DNA of 64,000 nt from Muscardinus avellanarius (Eukaryota; Chordata; Mammalia; Rodentia; Gliridae), in the NCBI GenBank assembly GCA_963383645.1, contig OY726567.1, forward strand, positions 67,266,575 through 67,330,574, written 5' to 3'. Below are positions 38,809 through 54,560 of this stretch, piece after piece. The position numbers were made by a program, and so were the translations under genes. Under the pieces are notes generated by a model. That model did not search any database, was not told the origin of the DNA, and saw only the letters and a list, made by a program, of their open reading frames with translations. Position 1 is the first letter of the stretch. Each line of letters begins with the position of its first letter.

Positions 38809-40290
38809 AAAACCAAACATTGATTCAGTGCATTGCATTGCACTCAGTTGCTCATGCCCAAAGCCTAAGTGTTCTTGAGTTTTCCTTCCCCCTCACACCC
38901 CTCCACCAGGCAGACCTCCAGCTCCATCTGTAGATTGCATCCTGAATCTCCTTGCAGCTCCCGTCTCCATTACTGTAACCTTGCTCCAGTCCACCTTCAT
39001 TTCTCATATCTTTATTGTGGGAATCTTCTAATAACCCTGCAATTTTATTGCTTTTCAAGGCCTTCTTTAAATGGCTGTTTGAGCAGTCCCTTTTTTGTGG
39101 TTCTGGGGATCAAATCCAAAGGTATTCTGCCTCTGAGCTACATCCTCAGCACTTTTGTGTGTGTGTGCCTGTAATGGGGATGGAACTTCCGGACATTCTA
39201 CCTCTGAGCTACACCTCCAGCCCTATTTTTTATTCTTTATTTTGAAATAGGGTCTCTGTAAGTTGCGGAGGGGCTCACTAAGTAGCTGAGGCTGGCTTTG
39301 AATCTGTAATCCTCCTGTCTCAGCCTCCCAAGTACTGAGATTACAAATGTGTGCCACCACTCCTGGCTCTCCGCCCTATTTTTATTTTGAAACATGGTCT
39401 TGATAAAATGCCGAGGACATCACTAAATTGCTGAGGGTGCCGGGCATGGTGGCACACTCTTGTAATCCCTGTGCTTGGGAGGCAGAGACCGGAGGATCAT
39501 GCAGGTTAGAAGCCAGCCTTGCTGGCTTAAGAGACCCTGTTTCCAAATAAAAATATAAAAATTAGGTGTGGGAATGCAGCCCAGAGGTAGAAGGGTTTCC
39601 AGGAACCCCAGTACCACCAAAAAAAAAAAAATTGCTGAGGCTGGCCTCAACCTGCAATCTTCTTGTCTCAGCCTCCCAAGTACTGGAATTATTAATGTGT
39701 TGCCACCATGCCTGGCTTCAGCAGCCCTTTAGAAACATAAATCAGAGCTGAGTGTGGTGGTACATGCCTGTAATTCCAGTTCTTGGGAGGCTGAGACAGG
39801 AGGATTGCAGGTTCAAGTACAACCTCAGCAAGTAGTGAGACTCTCATCAACCTAGCAAGACTCTGTTTCCAAAGTAAAAAATAAAATTGGGCTAGGGGAG
39901 TAACTCGAACATAGAATGCCCTGAGTTTAATTCCTAGTACTACAAAAAATAAAATGTAAATCAGAATCTATCACACTGCTTCTTATTACCCTGCCTTTGC
40001 TTCCCAGAGTATCTGCAAGCACCTGCAAAGGTCTTCTTGAGCCTTCAGGATACTGGATGCCTCTCTATCTGTCTCCCTTTCCTGGCTGCTCTGGGCATAT
40101 TGGAACCCTCACTGGTTCCCTTGAAACCAATGTTCTCTGACATAGACTCTTATTTAGCAGGCTCCTTTCCACCTTCAAGTCATAGCTCAAAATATCATCT
40201 GTTCAAAAGGGTCTTCTCTGACCACCCCACTGAAAGTGGTCTTACAGTTACTATCACATTAACCTATTTAATATACTACATAGAAGTTAG
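38366..40290. repeat. SINEs, (CA)n and an L2 fragment
   Basis: Sense SINEs at about 38368-38560, 38580-38775 and 39745-39945, with a sense copy at 39440-39620. Antisense pieces at 39095-39370 and 39640-39720. (CA)n at 38770-38808. Positions 40150-40270 resemble the L2 3' region ('caagtcatagctcaaa' then 'ctctgaccacc'). Positions 38820-39060 are single-copy. Confidence 0.65.
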
Positions 40291-40294
40291 CACA

Positions 40295-40295
<1 letters not shown>

Positions 40296-40345
<50 letters not shown>

Positions 40346-41413
40346 GGTGATAAAACCCAGGGGCATTCTATCTCTGGGCTACACTCCAGCACTATTTAAT
40401 TGATTAATTAATTAATTAATTAATTTAGTGGTACTGGGGATGGAACCCAGGGGCAGTCTACCTCCGAGCTACACCCCCAGCCCTATTTTTAGTCTTTTTA
40501 AATTTTGAAAATGGGTCTTACTGAGTTGTGAAGGGCCTCGCTAAGTAGCTGAGGCTGTCCATGAACCACAATCTGCAATTCTTGAGTCTCAGTCTCCCAA
40601 ATGCTAGAATTACAAGTGTGTGCCACACCCGCCTATTCTTTCTATTTTGAAACAGGGTCCCACTAAGTTGCTGAGGCTGGCCTTCAACCTGTGATCCTCC
40701 TGTCCAGACCTGCCAAGTACTGAGAATAAAAGCATGCACCGCCACACCCCATTCATAGTCGCAGTAACTTTTTGTTGAAAGAGTGAATCCGTCAAACTGT
40801 ATTCATCTGTCTTTCCCCGTCTAGACCTGCAGCCCCCCCAAAAGGTGCCAACATTGCTCACATCCTGGTGGAATCAGGGTCCTGGGTTTGAGGGCTCTCA
40901 TGTTTCCAAGGCCACCCCCAGGTTTATGATTCACTAGCAGAAATCACAAGATTCAACCTATGGTTGTACTCACAGCTATCTTTTATCACAATGACAAAAT
41001 ACAAAACACAGTCAACAAAGGGAAAAGGCTCATGAGCACAGCAGTTTTGCTCCATGGAGTTATGGCAAGGGTTAAGATGTGCTACAGCAGCCAGGCACGC
41101 AGCTGTAAGCCCAGTACTTGGGAGGCTGAGGCAGGAGGCATCTTAGGTTTGAGACCAGTTTCAGCAACTTATCAAGACTCTCAGGAACTCAGCAAGACCC
41201 TGCTTCAAAAATAAAAAGGGAAGCCGGCGTGGTGGCGCACGCTTGTAATCCCCACGCTTGGGAGGCGGAGACAGGAGGATCGCGCAGGTTCCAAGCCAGC
41301 CCCTCTGCCTTAAGAGACCCTGTTTCCAAATTAAAAAAAAAAAAGTATAAAATAGCTCTGGGAGTGTAACCCGGAGGTAGAAGGGTTTCCAGGAACCCCA
41401 GTACCACCAGAAA

Positions 41414-41444
<31 letters not shown>

Positions 41445-41510
41445 ATGTGTAGCTGGGTGGTAGAATGCCCCTGGGCTCAATCCTCAGGGGGGAAAAAACC
41501 CCAACAAAAC
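40296..41510. repeat. (TG)n and SINEs
   Basis: (TG)n at 40296-40341, (ATTA)n at 40397-40428, antisense SINEs at 40430-40640 and 40640-40750, sense SINEs at 41085-41215 and 41222-41408, and (AAAT)n at 41410-41446. Positions 40755-41075 are single-copy. Confidence 0.75.
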
Positions 41511-42129
41511 CCAAAGTAAGCAAAGGACAAGAACTAAACAGAGCAACTCTCAGGGACAAGCAGATAATTCACAGGAAAGAACACAAACCCGATGAACAAA
41601 CAGGTTAATGTGCTTCACTTCGCCGGTAACCAAGGGAGTAAAAGTGATATTTCCAAAGGAGATTGTTTTTGCCCACCTATAGCTTTGCCAAAATTAAAGA
41701 AAAAAATTATGTAGCCTCTTGTAAGCAACTTGGTGTTCATCACTGCACTGTAAAACTGAACAACAATGGTGATAATATTAACACCAGCTATGGGGACACT
41801 TTCCCCCCTCCCCTAAGAACATGCATTATCATCATCGTTGTCGTCATTATTATTATTTTGCCGCCATAACAATCCTGGGGGTAGTTACTACAATTGTTCC
41901 TACTTTTGACCCCAGGGTATTTAGTAGCAGGTGTCCTCTGAGTCTCCAGGTTGCCACGCCCCTCCCCCGCCCACCCCAAGCCGCAGGTTTGTGGAGGGGA
42001 TAACTACGAAGGGGCGTCTTTGCTGGCGTCTGCAGCAGGGGAGCAGCGTAACCCATCAGCTGGCGAAGGGTGCTCATCCCACTTTGGTGGGACCCTCAGG
42101 CCTGCACAGGACCCCTCACCCACGAAACC

Positions 42130-43030
42130 ATGCCGCCGGCGTATGGGTTAGCTAGGTCGCCCCTCGCTCCTTCTCCGCTAGGGTCCGGGTGCAGGCTTCC
42201 TGGAGGAGGAGGGAGGCCCAGGCCGCCTCTCTTCTCTTCCCCCTCCTCCCACCTCCCACCTCCCACCTCCCACCTCCCACCTCCCACCGCAGCCTCCGCG
42301 TCTGCGCAGCCGCAGTCCGCGCTGCGCCGGTTCTGCAGTGCCGGGACAGGGTCTGTTTGGGGAGGGTGAGTCCTTAGAGGGACCCCGCGGGCGGGAGGAA
42401 GGGGCCGGGGGCCTGGGCCATGACCCGGAGGCGCGTGCCAGCGTGACCGTGCGAGAGTGTGCTTGTTTGGGGCGGGGGTGAGGGGCGGAGCCGCTCCTAT
42501 GGGGTGTGGGGAGTCTCCAAGCTCATCCCGCGGGAGGGGACGGAGGGTCAGTCCGCGTGGGCTCGGTCTCTCTGCTAGCTGAGGCCTGACTCCCCGCCTG
42601 TGGGTTGCACGCGAATTTCAGCCTCCGCTGGAGAGGGGAGAGGGGACCCCACTCAGGCATTAGTGCACCCGTGGGGGTGCGCACATGCGCGCTTGCTCGC
42701 GGGGGTCCCCGCTCGGTGTTCGGCAGCCGTCTGCCAGCCCGCCCGCGCGTGCAAATGCGCACGTGTGCGCCGTGTGTCCGTCCTGTGGGCGCAGGATCGC
42801 GCCCCACCTCCGCTCTGCCGGGCCGGTTGATGCAGGGCCCAGCCGCGTTGTGCAGGAGAACCCTAACAGTACCTGGCGCGGAGAATACGCGAGGGGCCGG
42901 GTGCCAGCTCTGCAGAGCTCCTGCCCGGGGCCTTCCAGGAACTGTCACCACCAGTATTACTATGACTCCGGTAGTCGCGCCGTGTTCTGGGGGCCCTGCG
43001 TTTTCATCCTTTCCCCTCAGCCATAACCTG
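42130..43030 (+). promoter_or_regulatory. CpG island, candidate SMIM17 promoter
   Basis: GC-rich and CpG-dense sequence, sharply unlike its surroundings. It lies about 4.6 kb upstream of the first SMIM17 coding exon, which begins with a splice acceptor and so needs an upstream non-coding exon. A candidate donor (GAGG|GTGAGT, near 42364-42370) sits in the island. The link to SMIM17 is inferred from position and strand. Open frames on both strands here look like GC-bias artefacts. Confidence 0.55.
42244..42288. repeat. (CCCACCT)n heptamer minisatellite, G4-prone
   Basis: About six tandem CCCACCT units. The other strand has repeated GGG runs spaced by AGGT, which fits the G-quadruplex pattern. 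Confidence 0.85.
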
Positions 43031-43250
43031 ATCGCTATTTCAGAGAATGCTGCGGCTGTGAGATGCGGGTTCCCCACCGCTGTCTCCTCACCGCCCCCTT
43101 CTCCATCGTCCACCATCTAGTTTCTCCTGACCTTGACCCCTGCGTTCCTGTCTTCTGCACATGGCACCCCTGCTACCTGCATGGCCCCCCTCTTCTCATG
43201 CCTCGTTTCCCTCAGTCCGAACCCAGGATTAACCGTGTTTTATTAAAAGT
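43031..43250. other. Unassigned sequence after the CpG island
   Basis: Pyrimidine-rich single-copy sequence with no repeat or gene signal that I can name. Confidence 0.4.
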
Positions 43251-43254
43251 AAAC

Positions 43255-43470
43255 ATGCAGCCGGGCGTGGTGGTGCATGTTTGTAATCCCAGCATTTGGG
43301 AGGCCGAGACAGGAGGATCGGGGTTCGCGGACAACCTCAGCTACTTAGTGAGGCCCTTTGCTACTCAGTGTGGTCCTTTGCAACTGAGACCCTGTTTCAA
43401 ATAAAGAATAAAAAATAGGGCTGGGGTGTAGCTCGGAGGTAGATTGCCCATGGGTTCCATCCTTAATACC

Positions 43471-43507
<37 letters not shown>

Positions 43508-43945
43508 CAAACGTGTGATGGTGTTTGCCTGTAATCCCAGTTTGGGAGGCTGAGGCAGGAGGATCGAAGTTTTGAAGCCAGCAGGCAGTAACTTAATGAG
43601 ACCCTGCTTCAAAACAAACAAACAAACAAACAAACAAACAAACAAATAAATAAGCAAGCCCAGTGTGGTGGCCCACGCTTGTAATCCCAGGAGGGATTAC
43701 AATACAGGAGGCTAAGACTGGAGGATCGCTGTTCGCAGACAGCCTCGGCTACTTAGTGAGGCCCTCTGCAACTTAGTGAGACCCTGTTTCAAAATAGAGA
43801 ATAAAAAATAGGGCAGGGGGTGTAGCTCGGTGGTTGAATGCCCCTGGGTTCCATCCCCAGACCTGCAATAAATAAATAAATAAATATAAAAAGGCTGGAG
43901 GCACAGTTCAGAGGTAGAATACCTCTGGGTTCAGTCTCCAGTACC

Positions 43946-43983
<38 letters not shown>

Positions 43984-45167
43984 CAACCATAAAGCAAGAA
44001 GTAGATCCATACCACCTGGTGGTGCTCTCATACAATGTCTTCCATCAAGACCCATATATATTTTTTGTCTTGAAAAGTATCCATGCTGGTGCCTCTTCTC
44101 ACCCAGCCTGCTGGGGTGTTCAAGCTTGGCTTTGGAGAAGGAACACCCTCTTTGGTCCTCCATTCCTCAGAATCTGTGTATTAAGCCATGTTTGGTCTCA
44201 GTAGAAAGCTAGGTGACTGTGAGGTGGCTGCACTTGCCGTCACCACCCTGCTTTACTAGCAACTGAAGCTTGGAGAGGTCAGACTGACTGGTCACAGGTC
44301 ACACAGCAAATGTGTGGGTGAGCTGAGGGTCACAGCCAAGGGTCGCCTCCAAGCCTTGCGTGAACACCCCGGCAGCAGCAGGGCTTCTGTTAACTTCCTC
44401 ATTCTTTCCATGCTGCTTTCTTGTTCTAACAACACCTGTGCTATACATACCTATGGTCCTTTCCTCCTTCCCTCCTTTGTCTGTCTGTCTGTCTCTCAGA
44501 ACTGGAGATTACACCCAGGGGCATTCTACCTATGAGCTATACCCTCAGCCCTATTCTTTCTTTCTTTCTTTTATTTTATTTTATGGGTCTGGGGATGGAA
44601 CCCAGGGGCATTTGACCTCCAAGATACACCCCTTGCCCTACTTTTTATTCTTTATTTTTATTTTTTATTTTTGTAGTACTGGGGGTGGAACCCAGGGGCT
44701 TTCTACCTCCGGGCTATACTCCCAGAACTATTTTATATTTTATTTGGAAACAGGGTCTCACTAATTTGCTGAAAGCCTCACTAAGTAGCTGAGGCTGGCT
44801 TCGAACCTGTGCAATCCTCCGGTCTCAGCCACCTGAATGCTGGGATTACAAGCATGCGCTACCACGCTGGGCTCTTTTTTTACTTTTTTGGTGGTACTGG
44901 GGATGGAACCCAGGGGCATTCTATCTCTGAGTGACAACCCCAGCCCGAATTTTTTTTTCAGTACTGGGGATGGAACCCAGGGGCATTCTACCTCCCATCT
45001 ACACCCCCAGCCCTATTTTTTATTCTTTATTTTGAAACAGGGTCTCACTGAATTGCAAAGGGCCTTACTAAACTGCAATCTCCTGTCTCAGCCTCCCAAA
45101 TGCTAGGATTACAAGCATGTGCCATCATTTCCTTCTCCCTCTCTCTCCTTTCTCCCCCCCCTCTCTT

Positions 45168-45240
<73 letters not shown>

Positions 45241-47465
45241 TTTGGTGGTACTGGTACTGGGGTACCTGGAAGCTCTTCTACCTCTGGGCTACACTCCCAG
45301 ACCTATTTTATACTTTTTTTTTGAAACAGGGTCTCGTAAGCCAGCACAGCTGGCTTCAAACCTGTGCGATCCTTCTGTCTCTGCCTCCCAAGCGTGGGGA
45401 TTACAAGCGTGGGCCACCACGCCCGGCTCTCTCTCTCTTTCTTTCTTTCTCTCTTTCCTTTCTTTCTTTCTTTCTTCTTTCCAGTACTGGCGGTGGAACC
45501 CAGGGGGATTCTACTACAGAGCTCCATCCCCAGCCCTATTTTTTTATTATTTATTTTGAAACAGGGTCTCACTGAGTTGCAAAGGGCTTCACTAAGTAGT
45601 AGCTGAGGCTGGCCTTGAACTGCGATCCTCCTGTCTAAGCCTCCCAAATGCTGGGATTACAAACATGTGCCATCATACCCAGTTCTTTATTTCCTTCTTT
45701 TCCCCCTCTCTTCCTTCCTTTCTTCTTTCTTCTTTCTTTTCTTTGACTGAACCCAGGAACATTCTAACTCTGAGCCATATCCTCAGCCCTTTTATTTTTA
45801 TTTTTATTTTTTTTGAGACAGGATCTTGCTAAATTACTCAGGCTGGTCCTAAACTTGTGATCCCCCTTTCTCAGCCTCCTCATCTTTGGGATTACAGGCA
45901 TGCATCAATGGGCCTGATTTTACTCCTTATTTTGTGAGTGTGTGGTACTGGGGATTGAACTCTCTGAGCTATGCTCCCACTCCTATTTATTTTGAAACAG
46001 GGTCTCATTAAGTTGCTGAGGACCTCACTAAGTTACTGAGGCTGGCCCCAATCCTGTTATCCTGTCTCAGCTTCCCAAATACTGGGATTACAGATGTGTG
46101 CCGCTGTGTGCCAACATGCTCAGCAGGCCCCTTTTTGTGGTGCTGGGGATTGAACCCAAGGGTGCTCACCTCTGAGCTACACCCCAACTCTTTGTTTTGA
46201 AATAGGATTTTGCAAGCCAAGCATGGTGGCACATGCTTGTAATCCCAGCATTGAGGAGACTGAGACAGGAGGATCGCGATTCGCGGCCAGCCTCAGCTAC
46301 TTAGTGAAAAACTCTGCAACTCAGAGAGACCCTGTTTCAAGATAAAGAATAAAGTGTAGGGCTGGGGGTGTAGCTTGGAGGTAGAATGGCACTGGGTTCC
46401 ATCCCCAGTACTGCAAAAGAAAAGAGAAAAGAGAAATAGGATTTTGGTAGGTTGCTGATAATCTTGTTGATTGAGACTATCAGTTGCTGAGACTGGTCTA
46501 AACCTTTGATCCTCCTGTCGCAGCCTCCCAAGGCTTACACTCATGTGGTGCCATGCCTGGCAGCCTCCCCCCTTTTAAAGTGTTACTATTCACAAGCACA
46601 TTCTGTAGGCTAAATCTACAAAGTTGGTGATACCTACTGTTAGTCTCCCTGTGAAGAGTTACAGTGGTTAGTGTCATAAGTCATTACAGTTCACATGGCT
46701 TCTTGCAAACTATCTCCTGATTTCAGGTTGACCAGACAGAGAGTGAGAATATTTTTAAAAATTTCATTTATCAGTAGACTTTAAACCCCTATTTGGCAGA
46801 TTCATTTTTGGGGCAGGGTTACTGAGGATTGAACCCAGGGACATTCTACTTCTGAACTACACTCCCGTACATTTTTATTTTTTTATTTGAACCGGGGTCT
46901 TGTTAAGTTACAGAGGGTCTCACTAAATTACTGAGGCTGGCCTCGAATCTGTGATCGTCCTGTCTCAGCCTTCCAAGTACTACGTGCCACCACACCAGAC
47001 TAGTTTTTTGTTTGTTTTTTGCAGTACTGGGGATGGAACCTAGAGGGCATTCTACCTCTGAGTGACACCTCCCAGCCCTAATTTTTTACTCTTTATTTCT
47101 GAAACAGGGTCTCACTGAGTTGCAAGGGGCCTAACTAAGTAGCTGAGGCTGTCCTTGAACCGCGATCCTCCGGTCTCTGCCTCCCCAATGCTGGGATTAT
47201 AAGGGAGTGCCGCCACGCCTGGCTGGACTAGAAGGGTTTTTTGTTTGTTTGTTTTTGTTTTTGTTTGTTTGTTTTTTTTGGTGGTACTGGTGTTCCTGGA
47301 AACCCTTCTACCTCCGGGCTACACTCCCAGACCTATTTTATACTTTATATTTAATTTTTGGAAACAGGGTCTCTTAAGCCAGCGCGGCTGGCTTCGAATC
47401 TGCGCTATCCTCCTGTTTCCACTTCCCCAGCGCGGGGATTCCCAGTGTACGCCACCACGCCTGGC
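43255..47465. repeat. SINE-dense block with MIR and microsatellites
   Basis: Sense SINEs at about 43258-43473, 43510-43610, 43660-43870 and 46210-46420. Antisense copies at 44580-44640, 44675-44870, 44890-45120, 45243-45428, 45480-45690, 45740-45930, 45940-46130, 46815-47000, 47020-47225 and 47277-47465. (A)n at 43474-43506, (AAT)n at 43948-43983, and (TC)n at 45168-45240. A MIR-like piece at 44255-44345 has 'acaggtcacacagcaaatg'. Positions 43985-44250 and 46565-46800 are single-copy. Confidence 0.75.
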
Positions 47466-47469
47466 CTAG

Positions 47470-51003
<3,534 letters not shown>

Positions 51004-53222
51004 CTGTAACAATGGCAGGTGTTTTGAAATAGATGCCCTGTGTCATGTTAAGGAAGTATCCTGGTTTGAAAATCAGGAATGAGTATTCAATGTTATCAAA
51101 TGCCTTTCAAACATCCATTGAGATGATTTTTTAAAAACTTTTTAGTGTGAGGTTTTGCATTATTGTATTTCTCTGAAATCAAGACATCATGGACCGTAAA
51201 GCACATCTTATTTTGTACACCACCGAAAAAGAAAAATGCTAATTGATTGGAAGTTGCTGCCAACTAGAAGACACCTCCTTATATCAGAGAAGGTGAAGAA
51301 ATGTGCAGCTCGAGATCACTGAACTCTGGTAGATTTTTTAAGGCTACACCATCTTTACATTTTTAGGATTATGGCACAGTAGTGTTTTCATATACTGAAT
51401 TCTTTCTCTTGATATTTTATGTGGGCTTCTTACCTCTATCTTCATATGTCAGATTGGTGCTATCTCTGTGAACTTTTAGCATCATGGCTAAGCTGGCATC
51501 ATAAGAAGACCAAATACTTTTTTTTTTTTTTTTTTTTTTTTACGGGTGTGGATATGGAACCCAGGAGCATTCAGCCTCTGAGCTACACCCCATGCCGTAT
51601 TTTTTATTCTTTGTTTTGAAACAGGGTCTCACTAAGTTGGAGAGGGCCTCACTAAGTAGCTGAGGCTGTCCGTGAACCGCGATCCTCCAATCTCAGCCTC
51701 CCGAATGCTGGGATTACAAGCATCTGCCACCACGCCCGGCTAACCCAAATACTTTTTATCCTTTTCTCTCTCTGCCATTTTTTTTGAATGGGGAGGGTGT
51801 CCTGGGAATTGAACCCAGGGGCATCCCGCCCCTGAGCTACACCCCCAACCCTTTTTATTTTTTTTTTTTTTGTTTTGAAACAGGGTCTGGCCATGTTGCT
51901 GAGGCCGGCCTTGAACTTGCGATCATTCTTTCTCAGCCTCTCAAGTACTAGTACTACAGGCATGCACCACCACACGCTCTGCTTTTGAATAGTTCCTGTA
52001 GCTTGAGAAACATCAAATCCTTGACAGTTTAAAAGAATTCACCAGTAAAGTGATCAGGTCCTGGGGCCTTGAGGGGAAGCGTGAGGTCACTCGTGGGCAG
52101 GTTTCTCTGCCCCCCCCCATATCACCAGTTTATTAATCCTTTCTACTTCCTGAAATCATTTTTGATGATTTACAGTCCTCTTCCCTCCCCTAGACAATTT
52201 TCCATTCCATAGAGTTGTTTCGAGTATTGGCTCAGCTATTCATAGTATTTTGTAATTACACAAAAACTTTCTTCTTACTATATTCTACCCAAGTCTCCTT
52301 TCAACTTCTCTGCATGGTTTACTCATAATTTGACTTGTCCATTTTATCTGGATTATAATTGTTTTTTTCCAAAGATCCAGTAATAGGATTTATTTATATT
52401 CATTATGCCTGTTATTTTTAATTTGTTTTTTCACATGTATTGCATTTATTTTTTATTGTTCTTACTCCTCGTCTAATTTTGAGGTTGAGTAATTTACATT
52501 CACTTTTATATTTGCAATAATCGCATCTTTAATAATACAAATGTACTTCTGGACATAGCCTTGGCCACATCTTAAAGTTTGATAAATCACGTTCTTGCTT
52601 ATGTTGTTTTTAATAGTATTCCCAGAAAGTGCTCTTGGAAAACAGTGGTTGGGCACATAATTTTGTTTAAAAATAGTTTTGTTTTCTTGTTTTTACCACA
52701 CTGTGAATAGAGGATGTGGCCTATGATATATCTGCTTTTAAGAGATTTTGAAAAGCTCTTATTGCGGCTTAGAACATGTCCATTTTTGTAACTGTTTTAT
52801 GGACATTTAAGAAGACTATGTATTCTCTGTAGTATTTAAAACATGTCTACCAATTAACTCAGTCTCATCAATTGTATCGATCAGATTCATTTGTTATTTA
52901 TTTTGGTCTACCGCCTCTATAAAAAGATTGTTAAATCTGCTAGTGAAATTGGTTCATTATATTTTACAATGTTTGCTGTATCCATTCAATAGCTGTATAA
53001 TTAAATGCAAGTAAGTCCAGCACTGTTATGTTATGTCGCTGCCAATTAGGTAATCCATGTAAAACACCCAGTTCCAGGCATATAGTGAGCACTCAATAGA
53101 TGTTAGTTAAAACCTGATTCTGAAACTTGTCAAATAGAAATTAATTGTCTTTAACAACATTTAGTCATTTGCCTTAAAATTTATTTGCCTAATGTTGGTT
53201 AGTATCATCATCCTGCCCACTT
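51004..53222 (-). mobile_element. Degraded L1 (LINE-1), reverse orientation
   Basis: The SMIM17 3'UTR passes into sequence that reads like the antisense of L1 ORF2. Examples are 'caaatgcctttcaaacatccattgagatgat' (about 51100), 'gaattcaccagtaaagtgatcaggtcctgggg' (about 52036), 'aaagatccagtaataggattta' (52372) and 'actatgtattctctgtag' (52815). It is too decayed to code. Two antisense SINEs sit in it (51518-51742 and 51780-51975). Confidence 0.7.
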
Positions 53223-53265
<43 letters not shown>

Positions 53266-54560
53266 CTGTCTGTCTGTCTAATTTTCTCAGGGTCCCGCTA
53301 AGTTGCTGGTCTCCAAATCTGCGATCCTCCCGTATCAGCCTTCCTCTAATGGAGGGTGAGACTGAAGGATCTCAGGTTCGAGGACAGCTCAGCCGGTGGT
53401 GAGAATCATGAACCTAGCGAGATCATGTTTCAAAATAAAAATAAAGCTAAGGATGTAGCTCGGAGGTAGAATACCCCCGGGTTCAATCTCTAGTACCCCC
53501 CTTACAAAAGTAGGCGGGATTCTGGGCTGATTCGGGTCCCCCTGGCCCCCGGTCATCTGCTTGGGAGCGCCGATCAGTTAACACTGTTCTGTGCCTGAGC
53601 AGCGCCCCCGCGCAGCAGGACTCAGTGCCTCACCCTCTGCGCCTGCGCACTCGGGGAAAGCTGTTGAGTGGCAGGTGTAGCCCTGCCCACGGCCCCTGGT
53701 CTCTACAGCTGAGGGTTTCTTCTGCTGCCTGGGGTGCCTCACTCTGCCCACAACTGTAAACTAGGGGCGCACTTCACCCATCCTTCCATTCACCCAGCAC
53801 TTCCTGAGCACTTAACTGGGTGCCAAGGTCTGGGCAGCGTGATGTAGTGGGAGGAACGATGAACGGCTACAGGGCTGGTGCTGGGGATGTTCAACTATTC
53901 GTTTGGACCCTCAACCTTTCTTTTCTTTCGTCCTTCCTTCCTTCCTCTTTCTTCCTTCCCCTTCCTTCCTTCTTTCCCTCCCTCCCTCTCTCCCTCCCTT
54001 CTTTCTTCCTTTCTTCCTTTCTTCCTTTCTTTCTTTCTTTCTGTGGTACTGTGGATGGAACCCAGGGACATTCTACCTTCAAGCTAGACCCCAGCCCTAT
54101 TTTTTAATATTTATTTTGAAACAGGGTCTCACTAAGTTGCAGAGGGTCTCACTAAGTAGCTGAGGCTAGCTGTGAACCTGCGATCCTCCTGTCTCAACCT
54201 CCCAACCCTCAGCATTTCTTGACCTACTGTGTGCTGAGAAAGATTTGGATCAGGAGGAGGAACCAGACTACATGACCCCTCACCCTGCTGGTTTCCGAGG
54301 CTGGTACTGAGAAGGTTAGTTACCTGGCACCTCCTGAGGATCTACTGTGTGCCCAGGTAGTACTGGGCTATATGGGGCATAGGGAGGAGCCTACTGAGTG
54401 CCTGAATGGTTCTAGGCCTGGCACGGGGGACATACAGCTATTCATTCATACTATCAACAATTCAGGTCTGGCTGTGATGTGGGGCATAGGGAAGGGGTGG
54501 CTGTGTGGTCCCTGGCTCTGCCACTGACCAAGGGCCAGGTCAAGTGTTTTTACTTAAGTT
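53223..54560. repeat. (GT)n, SINEs and MIR-like units
   Basis: (GT)n at 53224-53264, an antisense scrap at 53280-53345, and a sense SINE at 53370-53500. A GC-rich patch with an NRF1-like 'tgcgcctgcgcac' near 53639-53651. CT-rich repeats at 53925-54042 and an antisense SINE at 54043-54210. Three loosely similar MIR-like phrases ('cttcctgagcac', 'cctactgtgtgc', 'gatctactgtgtgccc') lie at 53790-54420. Confidence 0.65.

Noticed and set aside
42523..43116. Long overlapping open frames on both strands of the CpG island
   Set aside because: Low stop density from high GC explains them. No family resemblance, start context or splice logic supports a protein.
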